From contig NZ_FWFF01000017.1 in the NCBI RefSeq assembly GCF_900163715.1, positions 124,001 to 188,000 on the forward strand: a DNA stretch of 64,000 nucleotides, given 5' to 3'. Source of the stretch: Brevibacterium yomogidense (GTDB lineage: Bacteria; Actinomycetota; Actinomycetes; Actinomycetales; Brevibacteriaceae). Both the position numbers and the translations under genes were made by a program. The notes under the pieces are model-generated. The model was not told where the DNA came from. It did not search any database and was given only the letters and a program-made list of their open reading frames with translations. Positions 1-9,609 of this stretch are shown here, one piece after another (position 1 is the first letter of the stretch; every line of letters begins with the position of its first letter).

Positions 1-1014
1 CGCGGCATCACGATCAACGTGTCGCACGTCGAGTACCAGACGGAGACGCGCCACTACGCGCACGTCGACGCTCCGGGCCACGCTGACTACGTGAAGAACA
101 TGATCACGGGTGCAGCGCAGATGGACGGCGCGATCCTCGTGGTCGCAGCGACCGACGGCCCGATGCCGCAGACGCGTGAGCACGTGCTGCTCGCACGCCA
201 GGTCGGCGTTCCGTACATCGTCGCCGCGCTGAACAAGTCGGACATGGTCGACGACGAGGAGCTCATCGAGCTCGTCGAGTTCGAGGTCCGCGACCTCCTC
301 TCCTCGCAGGACTTCGACGGAGACAACGCACCGGTCGTGCCGGTGTCCGCTCTTAAGGCGCTCGAGGGCGACGAGAAGTGGGTCAAGTCCGTCGAAGACC
401 TCATGGATGCCGTGGACGCGAACGTCCCGGAGCCGGAGCGCGACGTCGACAAGCCCTTCCTCATGCCTGTCGAGGATGTCTTCACGATCACCGGTCGCGG
501 CACGGTCGTCACCGGTCGTGTGGAGCGCGGCGTGCTCCTCCCCAACGAGGAGATCGAGATCGTCGGCATCAAGGAGCACTCCTCCAAGACGACGGTCACC
601 GCGATCGAGATGTTCCGCAAGACCCTGCCGGACGCCCGTGCGGGCGAGAACGTGGGACTCCTGCTCCGCGGCACGAAGCGCGAGGACGTCGAGCGCGGCC
701 AGGTCATCGTGAAGCCGAACTCGATCACGCCTCACACGAACTTCGAGGCGCAGGTCTACATCCTCTCGAAGGATGAGGGCGGGCGTCACAACCCGTTCTA
801 CTCGAACTACCGTCCGCAGTTCTACTTCCGTACGACGGACGTCACCGGCGTCATCACGCTGCCCGAGGGCACCGAGATGGTCATGCCCGGCGACAACACC
901 GACATGTCGGTCGAGCTGATCCAGCCGATCGCTATGGAGGAGGGCCTCCGCTTCGCCATCCGTGAGGGTGGACGCACGGTGGGCGCCGGTCGTGTCGTGT
1001 CTATCACCAAGTGA
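1..1014 (+). CDS. tuf: Elongation factor Tu, 3' part (5' end outside window)
   Basis: EF-Tu is the GTPase that carries aminoacyl-tRNA to the ribosomal A site. The reading frame is already open at base 1 ([13 protein letters not shown]), so the N-terminal P-loop lies upstream of the window; 337 residues are present of about 397 usual. Visible GTPase motifs are DAPGH (G3), NKSD (G4) and SAL (G5), followed by the two beta-barrel domains ending in GRVVSITK. The GTG at base 19 is internal (Val of the conserved NVSHVEYQ), not a start. It sits upstream of the S10 operon as in most actinobacteria and is closed by its own terminator hairpin. Confidence 0.97.
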   Translation, partial: RGITINVSHVEYQTETRHYAHVDAPGHADYVKNMITGAAQMDGAILVVAATDGPMPQTREHVLLARQVGVPYIVAALNKSDMVDDEELIELVEFEVRDLLSSQDFDGDNAPVVPVSALKALEGDEKWVKSVEDLMDAVDANVPEPERDVDKPFLMPVEDVFTITGRGTVVTGRVERGVLLPNEEIEIVGIKEHSSKTTVTAIEMFRKTLPDARAGENVGLLLRGTKREDVERGQVIVKPNSITPHTNFEAQVYILSKDEGGRHNPFYSNYRPQFYFRTTDVTGVITLPEGTEMVMPGDNTDMSVELIQPIAMEEGLRFAIREGGRTVGAGRVVSITK

Positions 1015-1030
1015 TCTGAACGACTCTCTC

Positions 1031-1092
1031 GCAGGTCTGTGACCTGCGGCGGAATCCGCGAAGGGCCTCGGGGGCAATCCCGGGGCCCTTCG
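1031..1092 (+). terminator. tuf terminator (two hairpins)
   Basis: A small hairpin (GCAGGTC/GACCTGC, 1031-1047) is followed by a strong one at 1059-1092 with outer arms CGAAGGGCC/GGCCCTTCG. There is no T-run, as is common in high-GC actinobacteria. The downstream tail TCATGC recurs after other terminators in this window. Confidence 0.8.
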
Positions 1093-1130
1093 TCATGCAC
1101 GCCGGCCGGTACCCCGGGACCGGTGTGGAT

Positions 1131-1159
1131 TTGCGAGGACACGCCCGGCGTGCCAAGAT
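1131..1159 (+). promoter_or_regulatory. Candidate S10-operon promoter
   Basis: TTGCGA (1131-1136), a 17-bp spacer and CAAGAT (1154-1159) form a plausible sigma-70-type promoter in the tuf-rpsJ gap. Predicted transcription start is near 1166, giving a leader of about 245 nt before rpsJ. The call rests on motif match and position only. Confidence 0.45.
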
Positions 1160-1413
1160 AGTGTGGTTGTGATCCGGGACCACTGACCCCTGCACTGCGA
1201 CGATGAGTCGCGAACGGTCCTGGAGGATCCGGCTGTTGAATCTGCACTCGTGCGGGTTCGAGCCGGGCAGCCATTGAACGAGTGTCGACACTCTGCCGCG
1301 AGGCAGATGCGACACGCCCGACCTCGGGGGTCGGTCACGTCAAGCCGGCGCAGACGCTCATCCGCAAGGAGGGCGTTGATGGCCGGGAAGTTCGAAAGGA
1401 AGAGACTTTCGCC
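1160..1413 (+). promoter_or_regulatory. Structured leader of the S10 operon
   Basis: No credible gene lies here. The stretch holds a 14-bp palindrome GAGTGTCGACACTC (1280-1293), a CTGCC/GGCAG stem with a GCGA (GNRA-type) tetraloop (1293-1306), a CCGACC/GGTCGG stem (1318-1334), and finally CGAAAG/CTTTCG (1393-1411), whose loop carries the purine-rich ribosome binding site of rpsJ. In E. coli the S10 leader is the target of L4 autoregulation; a comparable role here is inference. Confidence 0.45.
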
Positions 1414-1722
1414 ATGGCGGGACAGAAGATCCGCATCCGGCTCAAGTCGTACGACCACGCTGTGATCGACAGTGCCGCACGCAAGATCGTGGACACAGTC
1501 ACTCGCGCAGGCGCAACGGTCGTCGGCCCGGTGCCGCTGCCTACGGAGAAGAACGTGTACTGCGTCATCCGTTCGCCGCACAAGTACAAGGACAGCCGCG
1601 AGCACTTCGAGATGCGCACGCACAAGCGCCTCATCGACATCGTGGACCCGACGCCTAAGGCGGTCGATTCGCTCATGCGCCTCGACCTCGCCGATGACGT
1701 CAACATCGAGATCAAGCTCTGA
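1414..1722 (+). CDS. rpsJ: 30S ribosomal protein S10
   Basis: First gene of the S10 operon, 102 aa, a 30S head protein (also NusE in antitermination complexes). The start [15 protein letters not shown] is the family consensus; in-frame starts further upstream (for example at 1282) would add a non-conserved extension and are rejected. The ribosome binding site AAAGGAAGAG lies in a hairpin loop just before ATG. The end [11 protein letters not shown] is typical. The stop overlaps the GGGGGAGG ribosome binding site of rplC 10 bases on, so translation is probably coupled. Confidence 0.97.
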   Translation: MAGQKIRIRLKSYDHAVIDSAARKIVDTVTRAGATVVGPVPLPTEKNVYCVIRSPHKYKDSREHFEMRTHKRLIDIVDPTPKAVDSLMRLDLADDVNIEIKL

Positions 1723-1732
1723 GGGGGAGGAC

Positions 1733-2407
1733 ATGGCCAACACACGTTCCAAAGCTCTCCCCACCACCCGCAGCGTCAAGGGCATCCTGGGCACCAAGCT
1801 CGGCATGACCCAGGTGTGGGACGAGGACAACAACTTCGTGCCGGTGACCGTCGTGCAGGCGTCGCCGAACGTCGTGACCCAGATCCGCAGCGAAGAGGTC
1901 GACGGCTACTCCGCCGTGCAGATCGGCTTCGGAGACATGGACCCGCGCAAGGTCAACAAGCCTGACGCTGGCCACTTCGAGAAGGCCGGCGTCGCACCGC
2001 GTCGTCACCTCGTCGAGCTGCGCACGGCCGACTCCGCCGACTACGAGCTCGGTCAGGAGATCACGGCTGAGGTGTTCGAGTCCGGCGCGAAGATCGACGT
2101 CACCGCGACCACCAAGGGCAAGGGCACCGCAGGCGTCATGAAGCGCCACGGGTTCGCCGGTGTGGGCGCGTCGCACGGTCAGCACCGCAACCACCGCAAG
2201 GCCGGTTCGATCGGCGGCGCGGCGACCCCCGGGCGCGTATTCAAGGGCATGCGCATGGCCGGTCGCATGGGCGCCGTCCGTCACACGACTCAGAACCTCA
2301 CCGTCCACTCGGTCGACGCGGACGCCGGACTGCTGCTCATCAAGGGTGCCGTCCCCGGCCCCAAGGGCGGAGTCGTTCTCGTTCGTACCTCTGCGAAGGA
2401 GGCATAA
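1733..2407 (+). CDS. rplC: 50S ribosomal protein L3
   Basis: L3 (224 aa) is an early-assembly 50S protein whose loop reaches the peptidyl transferase centre. The start at ATG 1733 ([21 protein letters not shown]) is chosen over longer in-frame options because the signature [12 protein letters not shown] follows at about residue 19 and a GGGGGAGG site sits 5 nt upstream. The Gln of [11 protein letters not shown], the usual site of N5 methylation, is present near residue 150. It lies 3 nt before rplD. Confidence 0.97.
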   Translation: MANTRSKALPTTRSVKGILGTKLGMTQVWDEDNNFVPVTVVQASPNVVTQIRSEEVDGYSAVQIGFGDMDPRKVNKPDAGHFEKAGVAPRRHLVELRTADSADYELGQEITAEVFESGAKIDVTATTKGKGTAGVMKRHGFAGVGASHGQHRNHRKAGSIGGAATPGRVFKGMRMAGRMGAVRHTTQNLTVHSVDADAGLLLIKGAVPGPKGGVVLVRTSAKEA

Positions 2408-2410
2408 GAG

Positions 2411-3085
2411 ATGACTGACACGAAGACCATCGATGTCATCGATGCGGACGGCGCGAAGGCCGGCACCGCTGAGCTCCCCAGCGCTGTGTTCGCCGTTCCG
2501 ACGAACGTTCCGCTGATCCACCAGGTCGTGATCGCTCAGCTCGCCGCTGCGCGTCAGGGCACGCACAAGGCGAAGACCCGCGCCGAGGTCCGTGGCGGCG
2601 GCCGCAAGCCGTACCGCCAGAAGGGCACCGGCAACGCCCGTCAGGGCTCGATCCGCGCTCCGCAGTACGCGGGCGGCGGTATCGTGCACGGTCCGGTTCC
2701 GCGTGACTACTCGCAGCGGACGCCCAAGAAGATGAAGGCGGCCGCACTGCGCGGTGCGCTCTCCGACCGGGCGCGCCTCGATCGCGTGCACGTCGTCACC
2801 TCACTGGTGACCGGCGATGTGCCGTCGACCAAGATCGCGCGGGCAGCGCTCGCGAAGATCTCCGACCGCAGGAACAAGCTCGTCGTCATCGAGCGCGGCG
2901 ACGATCTCACCCACCTGAGCGTGCGCAACCTGACGCGTGTCCACGTGCTTCCCGTCGATCAGCTCAACACGTACGACGTGCTGATGTCCGACGATGTCGT
3001 GTTCACCCAGGCCGCACTCGACGCCTTCCTCGCACGCACGGCCGGCACGGCCGCAGCGGCGAGCACAGAGGAGGACGCACAGTGA
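2411..3085 (+). CDS. rplD: 50S ribosomal protein L4
   Basis: L4 (224 aa) lines the peptide exit tunnel; in E. coli it also represses its own S10 operon. The tunnel loop [20 protein letters not shown] is intact at about residues 60-80. The N-terminus is slightly extended and the C-terminus ends in an Ala/Glu-rich tail ([17 protein letters not shown]). The start ATG follows the rplC stop by 3 nt, and the gene end overlaps the GTG of rplW by 4 nt, showing tight coupling. Confidence 0.97.
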   Translation: MTDTKTIDVIDADGAKAGTAELPSAVFAVPTNVPLIHQVVIAQLAAARQGTHKAKTRAEVRGGGRKPYRQKGTGNARQGSIRAPQYAGGGIVHGPVPRDYSQRTPKKMKAAALRGALSDRARLDRVHVVTSLVTGDVPSTKIARAALAKISDRRNKLVVIERGDDLTHLSVRNLTRVHVLPVDQLNTYDVLMSDDVVFTQAALDAFLARTAGTAAAASTEEDAQ

Positions 3086-3384
3086 GCTCCGTGACCATCA
3101 AGGACCCGCGCGACATCATCATCGCGCCCGTCGTTTCCGAGAAGACCTACGCGCTCATGGACGAGGGGAAGTACACCTTCCTCGTCGACCCGCGGTCGAA
3201 CAAGTCGGAGATCAAGTACGCCATCGAGGCGATCTTCGGCGTCAAGGTCGACCGGGTCAACACCCTCAACCGCCAGGGCAAGGTCCGCCGGACGCGTACC
3301 GGCACGGGCAAGCGCAACGACACGAAGCGTGCGATCGTCAGCCTCAAGCAGGGCGACATCGACATCTTCGGCGGCGCGCTCTGA
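3082..3384 (+). CDS. rplW: 50S ribosomal protein L23
   Basis: L23 (100 aa) sits at the tunnel exit and is the docking site for trigger factor and SRP. The GTG start overlaps the rplD stop (GTGA) with GAGGAGGA upstream. The sequence [20 protein letters not shown] and the basic loop [18 protein letters not shown] are conserved hallmarks, and length is normal. It is the fourth gene of the S10 operon. Confidence 0.97.
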   Translation: MSSVTIKDPRDIIIAPVVSEKTYALMDEGKYTFLVDPRSNKSEIKYAIEAIFGVKVDRVNTLNRQGKVRRTRTGTGKRNDTKRAIVSLKQGDIDIFGGAL

Positions 3385-3415
3385 GCGCCGGCTGACAGGT
3401 AAGGATTAGAAGACA

Positions 3416-4252
3416 ATGGGAATCCGTAAGCACAAGCCGACGACCCCGGGCCGCCGTGGCAGCTCCGTCGCCGACTTCGTCGAAGTGACCCGGTCGACAC
3501 CGGAGAAGTCGCTTCTTCGTCCCCTCCCGAAAAAAGGCGGACGCAACAGCAACGGTCGTGTGACCACGCGCCACCAGGGCGGCGGTCACAAGCGCCAGTA
3601 CCGCGTCATCGACTTCCGTCGCCATGACAAGGACGGCGTCGAAGCGCGCGTCGCGCACATCGAATACGACCCGAACCGCACAGCGCGCATCGCGCTGCTG
3701 CACTACGTGGATGGCACCAAGCGCTACATCATCGCTCCGACCAAGCTCAAGCAGGGCGACGTCATCGAAGCTGGTGCTGACGCAGACATCAAGCCCGGCA
3801 ACAGCCTGCAGCTGCGCAACGTGCCCGTGGGCACCGTCGTGCACGCGGTGGAGCTCCGTCCCGGCGGCGGCGCGAAGATCGCGCGCTCCGCGGGATCGTC
3901 GGTGCAGCTCGTGGCGAAGGACGGCCCGTATGCGCAGCTGCGCATGCCGTCCGGTGAGATCCGCAACGTCGATGCGCGCTGCCGCGCGACGATCGGCGAG
4001 GTGGGCAACTCCGAGCAGTCGAACATCAGTTGGGGCAAGGCAGGACGCATGCGCTGGAAGGGCCACCGCCCCTCCGTCCGCGGTGTCGTGATGAACCCGA
4101 TCGATCACCCGCACGGTGGTGGCGAGGGCAAGACTTCGGGTGGACGCCACCCGGTCAGCCCGTGGGGTCAGGCCGAAGGCCGGACCCGTCGTCCGAACAA
4201 GGAAAGCGACAAGTACATCGTGCGTCGCCGTCGCACCGGCAAGAAGCGCTGA
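3416..4252 (+). CDS. rplB: 50S ribosomal protein L2
   Basis: L2 (278 aa) binds 23S rRNA near the peptidyl transferase centre and bridges the subunits. The N-terminal [15 protein letters not shown] and the C-terminal loop [12 protein letters not shown], which contains the conserved functional histidine, are intact. Length matches actinobacterial homologues. It is preceded by a 31-nt gap with the site AAGGATTAGAAG. Confidence 0.97.
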   Translation: MGIRKHKPTTPGRRGSSVADFVEVTRSTPEKSLLRPLPKKGGRNSNGRVTTRHQGGGHKRQYRVIDFRRHDKDGVEARVAHIEYDPNRTARIALLHYVDGTKRYIIAPTKLKQGDVIEAGADADIKPGNSLQLRNVPVGTVVHAVELRPGGGAKIARSAGSSVQLVAKDGPYAQLRMPSGEIRNVDARCRATIGEVGNSEQSNISWGKAGRMRWKGHRPSVRGVVMNPIDHPHGGGEGKTSGGRHPVSPWGQAEGRTRRPNKESDKYIVRRRRTGKKR

Positions 4253-4267
4253 TAGGGAGCCTCACAC

Positions 4268-4549
4268 ATGCCTCGCAGTCTGAAGAAGGGCCCCTTCGTC
4301 GACGAGCACCTCTACAAGAAGGTTGCTGCTCAGAACGAAAAGGGCACGAAGAATGTCATCAAGACCTGGTCCCGCCGCTCGATGATCATCCCGGATTTCC
4401 TGGGACACACGATCGCCGTGCACGACGGCCGCAAGCACGTTCCCGTGTTTGTCACCGAAGCGATGGTCGGGCACAAGCTCGGCGAGTTCGCACCGACGCG
4501 GATGTTCCGCGGCCACGACAAGGACGACCGGAAGGGCCGTCGCCGCTGA
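4268..4549 (+). CDS. rpsS: 30S ribosomal protein S19
   Basis: S19 (93 aa) forms a complex with S13 in the 30S head near the A site. The start [19 protein letters not shown] and the conserved block [20 protein letters not shown] are unambiguous. It lies 15 nt after rplB, with TAGGGAGC as ribosome binding site, in standard S10-operon order. Confidence 0.97.
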   Translation: MPRSLKKGPFVDEHLYKKVAAQNEKGTKNVIKTWSRRSMIIPDFLGHTIAVHDGRKHVPVFVTEAMVGHKLGEFAPTRMFRGHDKDDRKGRRR

Positions 4550-4593
4550 CGCGGTGCGCCCACGGTCTCTGAGACTGAAGGAAGTAGGAAACG

Positions 4594-4974
4594 ATGGAAG
4601 CCAAGGCGAAGGTGCGCTACCTGCGCGTCACGCCCCAGAAGGCTCGCCGCGTCGTCGACCTCATTCGTGGTCAGCAGGCGTCGGAAGCCCTCGCGGTGCT
4701 CAAGTTCGCAGAGCAGTCTGTGTCCGATCCGCTGTACAAGCTGGTCGCTTCGGGCGTCGCCAACGCACGCCAGACGGCCGACAAGCTGGGCGAAGCGTTC
4801 GATGAGGACGAGCTCGTCATCACCCAGGCGTTCGTGGACGAAGGACCGACCATGCGTCGATTCCGTCCCCGCGCGCAGGGTCGGGCCGGCCGCATCAACA
4901 AGCGCACGAGCCACATCACAGTGGTTCTCGCATCCGGCGACGACATCCCGGCTGACCGGAAGGGGAACCGCTGA
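4594..4974 (+). CDS. rplV: 50S ribosomal protein L22
   Basis: L22 (126 aa) has a beta-hairpin that reaches into the exit tunnel at the macrolide site. [20 protein letters not shown] and the loop [18 protein letters not shown] are present without unusual substitutions that I can see. A GAAGGAAGTAGG site precedes the ATG. The stop overlaps the rpsC start by one base (TGATG). Confidence 0.97.
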   Translation: MEAKAKVRYLRVTPQKARRVVDLIRGQQASEALAVLKFAEQSVSDPLYKLVASGVANARQTADKLGEAFDEDELVITQAFVDEGPTMRRFRPRAQGRAGRINKRTSHITVVLASGDDIPADRKGNR

Positions 4975-5807
4975 TGGGTCAGAAGATCAATCCCAACGGA
5001 TTCCGACTCGGAATCACCACGGACCACCGCTCGAAGTGGTTCGCGGACTCGTCGAAGGCTGGTCAGCGCTACGCCGACTACCTCGGCGAGGACATCAAGA
5101 TCCGCACGCTGCTGAGCACCGGACTTGAGCGCGCGGGCATCTCGCGCGTCAACATCGAGCGCACCCGTGATCGCGTCCGTGTGGATATCCGCACGGCTCG
5201 TCCCGGCATCGTGATCGGCCGCCGCGGTGCGGAAGCCGATCGCATCCGTGGAGACCTCGAGAAGCTCACGGGCAAGCAGATCCAGCTCAACATCCTCGAG
5301 GTGAAGAACGCCGAGGTCGACGCGCAGCTCGTTGCGCAGGGCGTCGGTGAGCAGCTCGCCAGCCGCGTGGCATTCCGCCGCGCGATGCGCAAGGCCATCC
5401 AGAGCGCTCAGCGCGCTGGTGCCAAGGGCATCCGCGTGCAGTGCTCGGGCCGACTGGGCGGTGCTGAGATGAGCCGGTCGGAGTTCTACCGCGAAGGTCG
5501 TGTGCCGCTGCACACCCTGCGCGCGAACATCGACTACGGCTTCTACGAGGCGCAGACGACCTTCGGCCGCATCGGCGTGAAGGTCTGGATCTACAAGGGC
5601 GACTTCACCGACAAGGAGCTCGCTGCGCAGGAGGCTTCGCAGCCTTCGGGTCGCGGTGGACCCCGCGGCGGTGGCGCCGGCGGACCTGCGGCACGTGGAC
5701 GCCAGCGCGGCGGACGCGGACGCGGACGCAGCGGTGACGCCCAGCAGAAGACGACAGAGAACACTGCTGAGGCCGCTCCTGCGGCCGAAGCCGGATCGGA
5801 GGGCTGA
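4974..5807 (+). CDS. rpsC: 30S ribosomal protein S3
   Basis: S3 (277 aa) is an mRNA-entry-channel protein of the 30S subunit. [22 protein letters not shown] is the family start; the KH-type RNA-binding segment [18 protein letters not shown] is intact. A low-complexity C-terminal tail rich in Gly, Arg and Ala occupies roughly residues 224-277 ([20 protein letters not shown]), which is common in actinobacterial S3. It is translationally coupled to rplV by a 1-nt overlap. Confidence 0.97.
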   Translation: MGQKINPNGFRLGITTDHRSKWFADSSKAGQRYADYLGEDIKIRTLLSTGLERAGISRVNIERTRDRVRVDIRTARPGIVIGRRGAEADRIRGDLEKLTGKQIQLNILEVKNAEVDAQLVAQGVGEQLASRVAFRRAMRKAIQSAQRAGAKGIRVQCSGRLGGAEMSRSEFYREGRVPLHTLRANIDYGFYEAQTTFGRIGVKVWIYKGDFTDKELAAQEASQPSGRGGPRGGGAGGPAARGRQRGGRGRGRSGDAQQKTTENTAEAAPAAEAGSEG

Positions 5808-5809
5808 CC

Positions 5810-6226
5810 ATGCTCATCCCACGCCGTGTCAAGTACCGCAAGCAGCACCACCCGGGCCGCCGCGGAATGTCCAAGGGCGGCAACACCGTCACGTTCGGTG
5901 ACTGGGGAATCCAGGCCATCGAACCGGCGTACGTGACGAACCGTCAGATCGAAGCGGCTCGTATCGCCATGACGCGCCACATCAAGCGCGGCGGAAAGGT
6001 CTGGATCACGATCTACCCGGACCGTCCGCTGACGAAGAAGCCTGCTGAGACCCGCATGGGTTCAGGCAAGGGCTCGCCTGAGTGGTGGGTCGCGAATGTG
6101 AAGCCGGGTCGAGTGATGTTCGAGCTCGCCGGTGTGTCCGAGGAAGTCGCTCGTGAGGCACTGCGCCTCGCGATCCACAAGCTTCCGCTCAAGGCCCGCA
6201 TCGTGCGGCGCGAAGGTGGTGAATGA
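5810..6226 (+). CDS. rplP: 50S ribosomal protein L16
   Basis: L16 (138 aa) contacts the elbow of A- and P-site t[22 protein letters not shown] and the motif [20 protein letters not shown] are diagnostic, and the length is normal. The gene follows rpsC by 2 nt, and its stop is overlapped by the ATGA start of rpmC. Confidence 0.97.
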   Translation: MLIPRRVKYRKQHHPGRRGMSKGGNTVTFGDWGIQAIEPAYVTNRQIEAARIAMTRHIKRGGKVWITIYPDRPLTKKPAETRMGSGKGSPEWWVANVKPGRVMFELAGVSEEVAREALRLAIHKLPLKARIVRREGGE

Positions 6227-6480
6227 GAATGGCTATCGGTTCCAAGGATCTCTCCATGGACGCGCTCGATGGTTTCGACAACGAGCGTCTCGCCGAGGAG
6301 CTGAAGAAGGCCAAGGCCGAACTCTTCAACCTCCGCTTCCAGACGGCCACCGGCCAGCTGGAGAGCCATGGCCGCCTCAAGGCCGTCCGTCGCGACATCG
6401 CACGGATCTACACGGTGCTCAACGAGCGCAAGCTTGCAATCCGGACCGATCCGTCCGCTGCGAAGGAAGAGGATAAGTGA
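6223..6480 (+). CDS. rpmC: 50S ribosomal protein L29
   Basis: L29 (85 aa) is a small helical protein at the tunnel exit beside L23. The core [18 protein letters not shown] and [21 protein letters not shown] is typical. Two starts are possible: ATG 6223 (ATGA overlap with rplP, GAAGG 6 nt upstream) or ATG 6229, which gives the more common N-terminus MAIGSKDL. I keep 6223 because of ribosome-binding-site spacing, with real doubt over two residues. Confidence 0.95.
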   Translation: MRMAIGSKDLSMDALDGFDNERLAEELKKAKAELFNLRFQTATGQLESHGRLKAVRRDIARIYTVLNERKLAIRTDPSAAKEEDK

Positions 6481-6758
6481 TGGCCGAGCAGACTCAGACT
6501 CCGGTCGAGCGCGGCTCGCGCAAGACCGCCCGCGGGTACGTCGTCTCCGACAAGATGGCCAAGACCATCGTCGTCGAGGTCGAGGACCGCAAGATGCACC
6601 GCCTCTACGGCAAGGTGCTGCGCAGTACCAGCAAGATCAGTGTCCATGACGAGGAGAACAGCGCCGGCATCGGCGACCTCGTCGTCGTGGCCGAGACCCG
6701 TCCGCTGTCGGCGTCCAAGCACTGGCGACTCGTCGAAATCGTCGAACGCGCCAAGTGA
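6480..6758 (+). CDS. rpsQ: 30S ribosomal protein S17
   Basis: S17 (92 aa) is a primary 16S rRNA-binding protein. The conserved block [20 protein letters not shown] and [19 protein letters not shown] identifies it. The start used is ATG 6480 (TGATG overlap with rpmC, site GAAGGAAGAGG upstream); an in-frame GTG at 6477 directly before it would add one residue. It is the last gene of the S10 operon here, followed by a hairpin and a 142-bp gap. Confidence 0.96.
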   Translation: MAEQTQTPVERGSRKTARGYVVSDKMAKTIVVEVEDRKMHRLYGKVLRSTSKISVHDEENSAGIGDLVVVAETRPLSASKHWRLVEIVERAK

Positions 6759-6779
6759 CCCAGACGCTGCCCCCGTCCC

Positions 6780-6814
6780 TCCCGGTCCCGCCTCTTCCGC
6801 GGCGGCTACCGGGA
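6780..6814 (+). terminator. Hairpin between S10 and spc operons
   Basis: TCCCGGT (6780-6786) pairs with ACCGGGA (6808-6814), with an inner CCCGCC/GGCGG stem. It has no T-run. It lies in the only large gap of the ribosomal cluster before rplN, so it may be a terminator or attenuator that separates the S10 and spc operons. Confidence 0.55.
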
Positions 6815-6900
6815 ACCGGGGGTGAGCGGACGGCTGCCCCATATCCGTTCCGCCAGGCTCGCGAACACGTGAGAACCGGCGAGACGACAGGAGAGAACAA

Positions 6901-7269
6901 GTGATTCAGCAGGAGTCGCGACTCAAGGTCGCCGACAACACGGGTGCGAAGGTGATCCACACCATCCGTGTGCTCGGCGGCTCCGGCCGGCGCTATGCCG
7001 GCATCGGCGACACGATCGTCGCCACCGTCAAGGATGCTATCCCCGGCGGAAACGTCAAGAAGGGCGACATCGTGAAAGCGGTCGTCGTCCGCACCGCCAA
7101 GGAGCGTCGTCGTCCGGATGGCTCGTACATCCGCTTCGACGAGAACGCCGCCGTCATCCTCAAGACCGACGGCGAACCCCGTGGCACCCGCATCTTCGGC
7201 CCTGTGGGCCGTGAGCTGCGCGACAAGAAGTTCATGAAGATCATCTCGCTGGCTCCGGAGGTGCTGTGA
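6901..7269 (+). CDS. rplN: 50S ribosomal protein L14
   Basis: L14 (122 aa) is the first gene of the spc operon and forms intersubunit bridges with 16S rRNA. It starts at GTG ([19 protein letters not shown]) with GACAGGAGAG upstream. The conserved [18 protein letters not shown] and [11 protein letters not shown] blocks are present. The 142-bp gap before it probably holds the spc promoter, although no convincing -35/-10 pair could be picked. Confidence 0.97.
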   Translation: MIQQESRLKVADNTGAKVIHTIRVLGGSGRRYAGIGDTIVATVKDAIPGGNVKKGDIVKAVVVRTAKERRRPDGSYIRFDENAAVILKTDGEPRGTRIFGPVGRELRDKKFMKIISLAPEVL

Positions 7270-7271
7270 TC

Positions 7272-7637
7272 ATGGCGAAGTTCAAGATCAAGAAGGGCGA
7301 TCTCGTACAGGTGATCGCCGGCGCACGTCAGGAGCGCGGCGGCGACCGCGGCAAGCAGGGCAAGGTCCTCGAGGTCTACCCCGAGCGCAATCGCGTGCTC
7401 GTCGAAGGCGTCAACCGCGTCTCGAAGCACCGCAAGCCGACGCAGACCGCATCCGGCTCCACTGCCGGCGGCATTGAGATCCACGAAGCCCCCGTTCACA
7501 TCTCGAACGTGATGCTGGTGGATCCCAAGGACAACAAGCCGACGCGTGTGGGCTACCGCGAGGAGACCGTCGAGCGCGACGGCCGCTCTCGGACCGTCCG
7601 CGTGCGCGTGTCGCGTCGTACCGGGGAGGACATCTGA
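7272..7637 (+). CDS. rplX: 50S ribosomal protein L24
   Basis: L24 (121 aa) initiates 50S assembly through its KOW domain ([20 protein letters not shown]). ATG 7272 is chosen over an in-frame GTG at 7266 because GGAGGT (7257-7262) then has a 9-nt spacing rather than 3, and [10 protein letters not shown] is the common N-terminus. The stop overlaps the rplE start by one base. Confidence 0.96.
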   Translation: MAKFKIKKGDLVQVIAGARQERGGDRGKQGKVLEVYPERNRVLVEGVNRVSKHRKPTQTASGSTAGGIEIHEAPVHISNVMLVDPKDNKPTRVGYREETVERDGRSRTVRVRVSRRTGEDI

Positions 7638-8206
7638 TGACTGAGACAACTCACGCCCGCCCGGCCCCGCGCCTCAAGCAGGTCTACCGCGACGATGTCG
7701 TCGGCAAGCTGCAGGAGGAGTTCGGCTACTCGAACCCCATGCAGGTGCCCGGCCTCGTCAAGGCCGTCGTGAACATGGGTGTCGGTGACGCCGCGCGCGA
7801 TTCGAAGCTCATCGAGGGTGCGATCCAGGATCTGACCCTCATCACGGGCCAGAAGCCCGTCGTCACGCGAGCTCGGAAGTCCATCGCGCAGTTCAAGCTG
7901 CGCGAGGAGCAGCCCATCGGCGCTCACGTGACGATGCGCGGCGCTCGCATGTGGGAGTTCGTGGACCGCGTCGTGTCATTGGCGCTGCCCCGTATCCGCG
8001 ACTTCCGCGGTCTGTCCGACCGCCAGTTCGACGGAAACGGCAACTACACGTTCGGCCTCACGGAGCAGTCGATGTTCCACGAGATCGATCAGGACAAGAT
8101 CGATCGGGTCCGCGGTATGGACATCACGATCGTGACGACTGCCAAGACGGACGACGAGGGACGCGCTCTTCTGCGCCACCTCGGCTTCCCGTTCAAGAAA
8201 AACTGA
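7637..8206 (+). CDS. rplE: 50S ribosomal protein L5
   Basis: L5 (189 aa) binds 5S rRNA and contacts P-site tRNA. Conserved blocks include [38 protein letters not shown] and the C-terminal [19 protein letters not shown]. The gene is coupled to rplX by TGATG. rpsN, which follows rplE in many bacteria, is absent; rpsH comes next after 65 bp. Confidence 0.97.
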   Translation: MTETTHARPAPRLKQVYRDDVVGKLQEEFGYSNPMQVPGLVKAVVNMGVGDAARDSKLIEGAIQDLTLITGQKPVVTRARKSIAQFKLREEQPIGAHVTMRGARMWEFVDRVVSLALPRIRDFRGLSDRQFDGNGNYTFGLTEQSMFHEIDQDKIDRVRGMDITIVTTAKTDDEGRALLRHLGFPFKKN

Positions 8207-8223
8207 ACCTCTACGTTGAAGGT

Positions 8224-8241
8224 CCCCGCCTCACGGCGGGG
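8224..8241 (+). terminator. Hairpin in the rplE-rpsH gap
   Basis: CCCCGCC (8224-8230), loop TCAC, GGCGGGG (8235-8241): a perfect 7-bp stem exactly where rpsN would normally be encoded. It could be an attenuator, a processing site or an mRNA-stability element. Confidence 0.55.
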
Positions 8242-8271
8242 AAACCGTGACGAGGAAGGGCACGAGCCCAC

Positions 8272-8670
8272 ATGACTATGACCGATCCCGTCGCAGACAT
8301 GCTGACACGTCTGCGCAACGCGAACTCGGCGTACCACGAGGACGTGAGCATGCCTTACAGCAAGCTCAAGTCTCGTATCGCCGAGATCCTCAAGAGCGAG
8401 GGCTACATCTCCGACTGGCGCGTCTCCGACGCCGAAGTGGGGAAGACCCTGGAGCTCGATCTGAAGTTCGGACCCAACCGTGAGCGTTCGATCGCCGGCA
8501 TCCGCCGCGTGTCGAAGCCGGGTCTCCGCGTGTACGCCAAGTCGAACGGCCTTCCGAGGGTGCTCGGCGGACTCGGCATCGCGATCCTCTCGACCTCGTC
8601 GGGACTCCTCACGGACAAGCAAGCAGGCAAGCAGGGCGTGGGCGGCGAAGTCCTCGCGTACGTCTGGTAA
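8272..8670 (+). CDS. rpsH: 30S ribosomal protein S8
   Basis: S8 (132 aa) is a primary 16S rRNA-binding protein and, in E. coli, the spc-operon translational repressor. [18 protein letters not shown] begins it and the signature [19 protein letters not shown], with the STSSG motif, is intact. ATG 8272 has a GAGGAAGGG site 11 nt upstream; the internal ATG 8278 would be too far from it. Confidence 0.96.
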   Translation: MTMTDPVADMLTRLRNANSAYHEDVSMPYSKLKSRIAEILKSEGYISDWRVSDAEVGKTLELDLKFGPNRERSIAGIRRVSKPGLRVYAKSNGLPRVLGGLGIAILSTSSGLLTDKQAGKQGVGGEVLAYVW

Positions 8671-8689
8671 CGGGAAGGAGGAGAAACTT

Positions 8690-9226
8690 ATGTCACGCAT
8701 TGGCAAGCATCCCATCTCCGTTCCCTCCGGCGTCGACGTCACCGTCGATGGCCAGGACGTTCGCGTGAAGGGCCCCAAGGGTGAGCACTCGTTCACCGTG
8801 CCGGCCCCGATCTCCGCGTCCCTCGAGGACGGCACGATCACCGTGTCGCGTCCGGACGAGGAGCGCGAATCACGTTCGCTCCACGGTCTGACGCGCACGC
8901 TGATCAACAACATGATCGTCGGCGTCTCGGAGGGCTATTCGAAGTCCCTCGAGATCGTCGGCACCGGCTATCGCGTGCAGGCCAAGGGAACGAACCTCGA
9001 GTTCGCCCTGGGCTACAGCCACTCGATCACGGTCGAGGCTCCGGAGGGCATCTCCTTCGCAGTCGAGGGTCAGAACAAGGTGACGGTGTCCGGCACCGAC
9101 AAGCAGCAGGTCGGAGAGGTCGCCGCTAATATCCGGAAGCTCCGGAAGCCCGAGCCCTACAAGGGCAAGGGTGTTCGTTACGCCGGCGAGAATGTCCGTC
9201 GCAAAGTCGGAAAGGCTGGTAAGTGA
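8690..9226 (+). CDS. rplF: 50S ribosomal protein L6
   Basis: L6 (178 aa) lies near the sarcin-ricin loop at the factor-binding site. The start [15 protein letters not shown] follows GGAAGGAGGAG and is 19 nt after rpsH; longer upstream in-frame starts run through rpsH and are rejected. The C-terminal motif [15 protein letters not shown] is diagnostic. The last codons overlap a possible GTG start of rplR. Confidence 0.97.
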   Translation: MSRIGKHPISVPSGVDVTVDGQDVRVKGPKGEHSFTVPAPISASLEDGTITVSRPDEERESRSLHGLTRTLINNMIVGVSEGYSKSLEIVGTGYRVQAKGTNLEFALGYSHSITVEAPEGISFAVEGQNKVTVSGTDKQQVGEVAANIRKLRKPEPYKGKGVRYAGENVRRKVGKAGK

Positions 9227-9228
9227 CC

Positions 9229-9609
9229 ATGGCCTTCGGAAAGAAGCAGAGCTACGGCAAGGGCAAGACCGCCGCACGTATCCGGCGCCACGCCCGACTC
9301 CGCAAGCACATCAGTGGCACCGCCGAGCGTCCGCGCCTCGCGGTCACTCGCTCATCGCGCCACGTGTTCGTCCAGGTCATCGACGATGCAGCCGGCCTCA
9401 CGCTGGCTTCGGCATCCTCGATGGAGGCGGACCTCCGCGGTGCGAGCGACGAGAAGACCGCCAAGGCGCACCGCGTCGGCGAGCTCGTTGCTGAACGTGC
9501 CAAGGCAGCTGGAGTCGAGACAGTGGTCTTCGACCGTGGTGGCAACGCCTACCACGGCCGTGTGGCCGCAGTCGCCGACGGAGCACGTGAAGGAGGACTC
9601 GCACTGTGA
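9229..9609 (+). CDS. rplR: 50S ribosomal protein L18
   Basis: L18 (126 aa) binds 5S r[27 protein letters not shown] and the C-terminal [25 protein letters not shown] are typical. The start is either ATG 9229 (MAFGKKQS) or GTG 9223, which overlaps the rplF stop and has the better distance to AAAGG; the two differ by two residues. The stop overlaps the GTG start of rpsE. Confidence 0.95.
   Translation: MAFGKKQSYGKGKTAARIRRHARLRKHISGTAERPRLAVTRSSRHVFVQVIDDAAGLTLASASSMEADLRGASDEKTAKAHRVGELVAERAKAAGVETVVFDRGGNAYHGRVAAVADGAREGGLAL

Noticed and set aside
19-1014. GTG at base 19 as start of tuf
   Set aside because: The frame is open to base 1 and the residues before it (RGITIN) are conserved EF-Tu sequence.
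1282-1413. N-terminal extension of S10 from an upstream ATG
   Set aside because: S10 starts at the conserved [10 protein letters not shown]; the upstream stretch forms RNA hairpins and is not conserved protein.
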